A DNA stretch of 64,000 nt from Pholiota molesta. Lineage: Eukaryota > Basidiomycota > Agaricomycetes > Agaricales > Strophariaceae. The notes below the pieces were generated by a model that worked only from the letters and a program-made list of their open reading frames with translations, was not told where the DNA came from and did not search any database. Numbering within the stretch: the first letter of the stretch is position 1; each line of letters begins with the position of its first letter. The position numbers were made by a program, and so were the translations under genes. Shown here piece by piece: positions 59,901 to 64,000 of this stretch. The stretch spans positions 558,001-622,000 of the forward strand of contig JACGCK010000007.1 in assembly GCA_014925825.1 (NCBI GenBank), written 5' to 3'.

Positions 59901-62727
59901 CATCAACATCAATCCCAACATCAGTTTTCCCAACACCAGCCCTTGCCAGCCGCAGGCAGATACTCGTCTTTTACGCCTCAGCAGGCGTGGGACACACAGC
60001 CGACGGAGGAGCAGATCAGACAACAGCGACAGTACCATCTGGAGTCGCAGCAGAGCAACACGCCCCCGAACCAGCAACTCCGTCCACGCCCGTCGTCATC
60101 ACCCGCGCGCGCGCGAGCACCGTCATCTGCACAGACACCCTCACACCCCCACCCACAATGGCAGGCACCCCAGCCCCCCACCCCTCCGCCGCCCCCGCAG
60201 GCGAAGCCCCGCACCCCCCGCGTACGCAAGCCGCCGCCGCCAAAGACGCCCGGCATGTCCGAGTTCGACCGCCCGCATCCGAACCCGACCGTCGCAATGC
60301 GCACGATCCCGCAACCCCCTCCACAGCTCGTCGCGCAGAAGCTCGCCGCCCAGCTCGGTATTCCGATGGGGAGCACCGACCTCCGGGGGTCGGCTGCCCC
60401 TACGACGGTGGTGGCGGCTACGGGAAGTGCCAGTGGGGCGGGAAATGGGAGTCAAGGTGGGAGTGCAGCGGGGACGGCGGCAACAGCAGGAAATAGCATG
60501 GGAAGCGGGCTTGGTGGGGACATGGTCCTGCCGCCCGATCTGCAGGTCGGTGCGCATCTAACGCAGGCAGCGGACGCCCCTCGTCTCGCTCAGAAACTGC
60601 AGATGGCCAAGCACCGAAAGTCTCAATTAGCTCAATCCATCGGCGACGGGGCCTCTTCATCGCATCCTTATAACCCTATCCCTCGACATCGACAGCCTCG
60701 ACCTCCGCTGTAGCCGGTCCTTCTACCGTCGTACCCGAGCAGGTGTCCATGCAGTTTGGTCCTTTGCAACATTTCCAGACGACGCTCTTCCCACAAGAGC
60801 ACCTGCTGCTAGACATGCACAGCGTAGGCGGCGCGCAATTTGTCCTCAAGCCACCGCGCAACGTTAAGGGCGGTCGTGGTGTATACGGGTCGTATGGAGT
60901 CGTCCTCGATGGCGTGACTGGCGTTCCGTTGAATGTCGGCAGCATCATCGCGCAGAGGCGGGGCCCAGCGGTGAGCGAAGCAGAGGCGCAGGGGTCGGAG
61001 CCACTGCCGCTGGCGGTGGTGGCCCAGTGCTAAGCACGGCGGCGGAAAAGGACCTGCTGTAGCAACAGGTGGCGGAAGCGCAGGCAGTCATGCCGAGCCT
61101 GGTGATGAGAGCAGCGCCTCCTCCACAACGTGCTCGTCGTAAAGCGCCGACGGATTCCCGGCGGTGCTCAGGAGCTTGCTGCTCCTGACCCCGCAGAGGG
61201 CGTGCCTCATGTGTATGGAGGTCGCCTGATGACACCTCCGCCTGTAGAGGGGCGTGGCCGGGGAGTGCATACGAGTATGGTGGCTGCGACCGCTTCATCG
61301 CTGCTGTTGCTCTGGCTGCTAGCGAAGGGAAAGGCAAGGCGCGCCGCGGGCGGCCGAAGAGTGCGTCCAGTTGGGCTGCCGGAAAGGGAAGGAAAGGGAG
61401 GACGAGATGGTGCGGGATAGGCGCCTATCACGTCTAGTCAGGCTCCTGGAACAGCCGAGGCACCGCTCACCATCTCAGAAGACGACGAACCCCGTGCTCT
61501 GAAGCATCTTCCAGCAAAATTACTAGTTCCAGTCGCAGGCCTTCCCGCAGCCCCGACGCGCCTCCAATCCAAGTGCATGTTGAAGATTCCCCGTCCAACT
61601 ACAACGACGCACTCACCGATTCCGACTCTCAATCAGAAGAGGAGGATGAGCTCGAGTCAGAGGACTCCAATAGTGGCTTAGGATATATGCACGCCGCCCA
61701 ACATACACAAGCGCAGACAGCGTCCGCCCTCTTTGCTCCTGCTCCTGCTGCGCCGCCACGTCGATCCAGTACCTCGTCGGAGCCTTCGACCTCGCGCTCG
61801 TCATCGAATACGCGTGCCGTACCTGGATCTAATCTGAGACAGGGGTGGACAGAATAGGAAAGAGCGATAGTAACGAGCAGCGCAATGAAAGTGCACAGAG
61901 CAGTAGCGCGCCTGGGGCGAGTGGTCTATGGGCGAGAACGGGGGCACGGAGACGAACACCTTCGCAGCACCAGCACGGCCGTCACGTAAGAGCAAGAAAT
62001 ACTCTTGCGATGTATGTGGTCAAATCTTTACGCGTAGCGGAGATGTGCGGCGACATAAGGATACTCGACATAACACGGAGGGAAGTGGTGGGTGCCGTTG
62101 TCCTTTTTGTGGGCGGGTGTTGACTAGGTGAGACTTTCTCTCGTTTTCGTTTTCCAGTTATCTTTTTTACGATCTCTGAGCGTTGAATGGCGATGGGGTG
62201 TCTTTCTTTTGTCTACCTAGTAACTGACCGAATCCTCTACCAGACAAGATGCTCTCAACGACACTGGGACAGATACTGTCGCCGCAAGTCCCAACGGCAC
62301 CTCGACCGCTCACGCGGAGGACAGGCCTCGGGTATGGGCGTGTATGGCCTCATGCATCGCAGCTACCTCGACCCCTTGCCCCACTCATCCTCCCTGGCGG
62401 TCGCCTTGTGAGCAACGAAGATGAGATCACCGCTGCAATGGCGATGGCTATGACGATGGTGCAGGGCGGCGGTAGCGGTGGCCGCGCGAGCACAGGACCG
62501 AGTCGCGCATCATCTCCAAGCGGGTCGAATTCTCAGAGCAGTAGTGCCTACGGACGACGGCTTCCGAACGAGGACGAGGAAGACGGAGAGGATGAAGATC
62601 GTATGGACGTGACACGATGCAGTCTGCGGAAAGTGCCCGTGCAAGCAGCAGTCGTGCTGAAAAGGTATCCAGCGCCCAGAATTCGGACCGGCCGAATGAC
62701 AGTGGAGGAGATGTCGGGGTGGAATAA
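56972..62727 (+). CDS. Large low-complexity protein with C-terminal C2H2 zinc fingers (putative transcription factor)
   Basis: Starts at MSTSNVGAEDDEDPPSPP and runs through long disordered sequence. There are Pro-rich blocks, a Glu-rich block (57.5 kb), Arg/Ser repeats like SRSRGRNISL (58.8-58.9 kb), a His/Gln stretch (HQHQHQSQHQFSQHQ, 59.9 kb) and Gly/Ala runs (60.4 kb). A better-conserved-looking segment at 60.75-60.96 kb contains FGPLQHFQTTLFPQEHLLLD. Two zinc fingers follow at 62.0-62.3 kb. The first is YSCDVCGQIFTRSGDVRRHK with DTRH. The second is CPFCGRVLTR, joined across an intron to QDAL and RHWDRYC. The second finger needs one extra A in the AAC run at 62257. Frame changes inside the low-complexity part prevent a full exon model. 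Probably a nuclear DNA-binding regulator; no target is known. Confidence 0.65.
62003..62290 (+). other. Tandem C2H2 zinc fingers
   Basis: Finger 1 has Cys-x2-Cys then His-x4-His spacing (CDVC ... HKDTRH). Finger 2 has CPFC and a RHW-DRYC end (Cys in place of the last His). It is split by an intron at about 62128-62243. The pair is a common DNA-binding arrangement. Confidence 0.75.
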
Positions 62728-64000
62728 GTGGGGTGATTGTTTCCTGTGTGTTTCTTTTTCCTCGTTTTTTTTTCTTGCGAAGTTAGGTTTTCAAAACTTT
62801 TTCCTTTGCACTGCTTTTAACTGGATCACGACCTACTCATGACCTCTGTTAGCTACATGCTCATTCTATCTTCATCTGTACTATATGACATTTTGCATTT
62901 CTGCACCTCATCATCATGTTATCATGTAACTATCATCACAGCGTCTATTCTCATCATCTAGATCTTACACTCAATGCTATCTCGTACATCTCACCCTACC
63001 AGCACATTGTTTTGTTATCTTCATTATATATAATCGTTTATGTATTTTGCTCAGACTGTGGCAATCTATTCTATTCTGACATGAACTTGGCTGCTTATCA
63101 TGTTCTCTGTATATCTCTGTGCTTTCAATATGAATAGATTGTATCTGTTGTTTGCTTGGCTACAAGCCCTTTCTCGCATCTCTTGATCTCCTATTGATTC
63201 TTCGGGACACATAGGACTATACATGGTCCCTGGAGAAGTTCGACTCGAACTTGCGCTCGAGGGTCACATTTGACAAAACATGTGCGGCCAGAAAATTGCC
63301 GTAACTAGCTACAGAGTCATTTTGAAGTCATCACAGACCGCCAAGCAGAAGCAGAGCCACTTGCCTTGTCGTCTCAATGGCCACTCGCTTTGATATATGT
63401 GCTTTCGTGTCAGGTAAATCAGGCGTGAAGCCGGGTGGATGCAAGCAAATTGAGGATCGAGAATCGAGATAATGAGCTGGCTTCCCACTCTCATCTGTTG
63501 AACTCAACGAAGCCACGAAACTTCGATGCTGATAGGCTAGGAATTGGATTATAATTAAGTAGTGTGTACTGTCCAAAAATAGATTCTATTGACGAGAGAA
63601 TTTTATTTATAACAGATTGGCCTTGGTAAAAAGCGTCGATTTTTAGTATATCTGTATTCATTCGTTCAGTGGGTGACTTTCCATAACGCTAACTTGAATT
63701 ATTTAGAATATCTAACTCTAAACACAGTCCTTCGCCGAGTTGCCGATGATGATATAACCACCGAACTGGCAACTTGAATATCAGTTGACAGGTCTAAACC
63801 TCAAATCTAGAGGAGGCCCCTCACCCCCCTCTTCCAAATTTTGAGACGTTGCGAGCTGTCATTTTTGACAGGTCGGGACCCTGCCGCGCGTTATAATTGC
63901 CTATTCTGTCATGCTTGGCATGCGGCACTTCGGCATCATCTACTATATATAAAGCACGAGTTCCCACGGGGGGGAGACAAAACATAAAGATAAACTCGCA
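62728..64000. other. 3' flank of the zinc-finger gene and right end
   Basis: AT-rich, pyrimidine-rich sequence without a supported gene. It ends with a TATA box and probable promoter for a gene outside the window. Confidence 0.5.
63944..63953 (+). promoter_or_regulatory. TATA box near the right end
   Basis: TATATATAAA about 47 nt before the window ends. No coding start is visible downstream within the window, so a plus-strand gene may begin just beyond it. Confidence 0.45.

Overview
The window reads as nuclear DNA of a mushroom-forming basidiomycete (Agaricomycetes). Coding exons are interrupted by many short introns of about 50-70 nt with GT-AG ends. The recognisable families fit that group: a Tps3/Tsl1-type trehalose-complex subunit, PP6, EMC1, a BCS1-like AAA ATPase, a tandem FolB protein, a MYND/MSS51-C protein, an Agaricomycete-type seven-helix membrane protein, NRPS-like adenylate-forming reductases and a reducing polyketide synthase.

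Layout. 0.1-3.6 kb: trehalose-complex regulatory subunit (-). 3.6-6.9 kb: gene-poor, with one copy of a 0.3-kb dispersed repeat and an unrecognised ORF. 6.9-8.3 kb: PP6 catalytic subunit (-). 9.2-18.2 kb: two tandem NRPS-like reductases (AAR1 intact, AAR2 broken; both -). 18.8-21.1 kb: monocarboxylate-transporter-like MFS permease (+) carrying a 275-bp MITE inside an intron. 23.1-24.5 kb: seven-helix membrane protein (-). 26.6-35.0 kb: large reducing PKS ending in a thioesterase (+). 35.3-35.6 kb: second copy of the dispersed repeat. 35.8-39.4 kb: EMC1 (+). 39.5-40.4 kb: tandem FolB protein (-). 40.6-42.4 kb: MYND/MSS51-C protein (+). 42.9-46.9 kb: third reductase copy, AAR3 (+). 47.7-50.3 kb: BCS1-like ATPase (-). 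51.7-53.7 kb: tandem pair of secreted, lysine-rich helical proteins (-). 57.0-62.7 kb: large low-complexity C2H2 zinc-finger protein (+). The right end carries a TATA box that may belong to a gene beyond the window.

How they may work together. The PKS, the MFS transporter and the A-T-R reductases look like a secondary-metabolite neighbourhood set among conserved housekeeping genes. The PKS would build a reduced, possibly C-methylated chain and release it through its TE. The reductases would activate a carboxylic acid and reduce it to an aldehyde or alcohol. The permease could export or import a product. That these belong to one pathway is inference from proximity only.

A caution applies to everything right of about 14 kb. 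Nearly every long gene that I could align to a paralog or family pattern there is broken by isolated 1-base deletions, often at homopolymers. These occur even in conserved genes such as EMC1. The trehalose gene, PP6, AAR1 and the seven-helix gene are clean. Either much of the segment is decaying, or the assembly under-calls homopolymers; the second looks likelier for the housekeeping genes.
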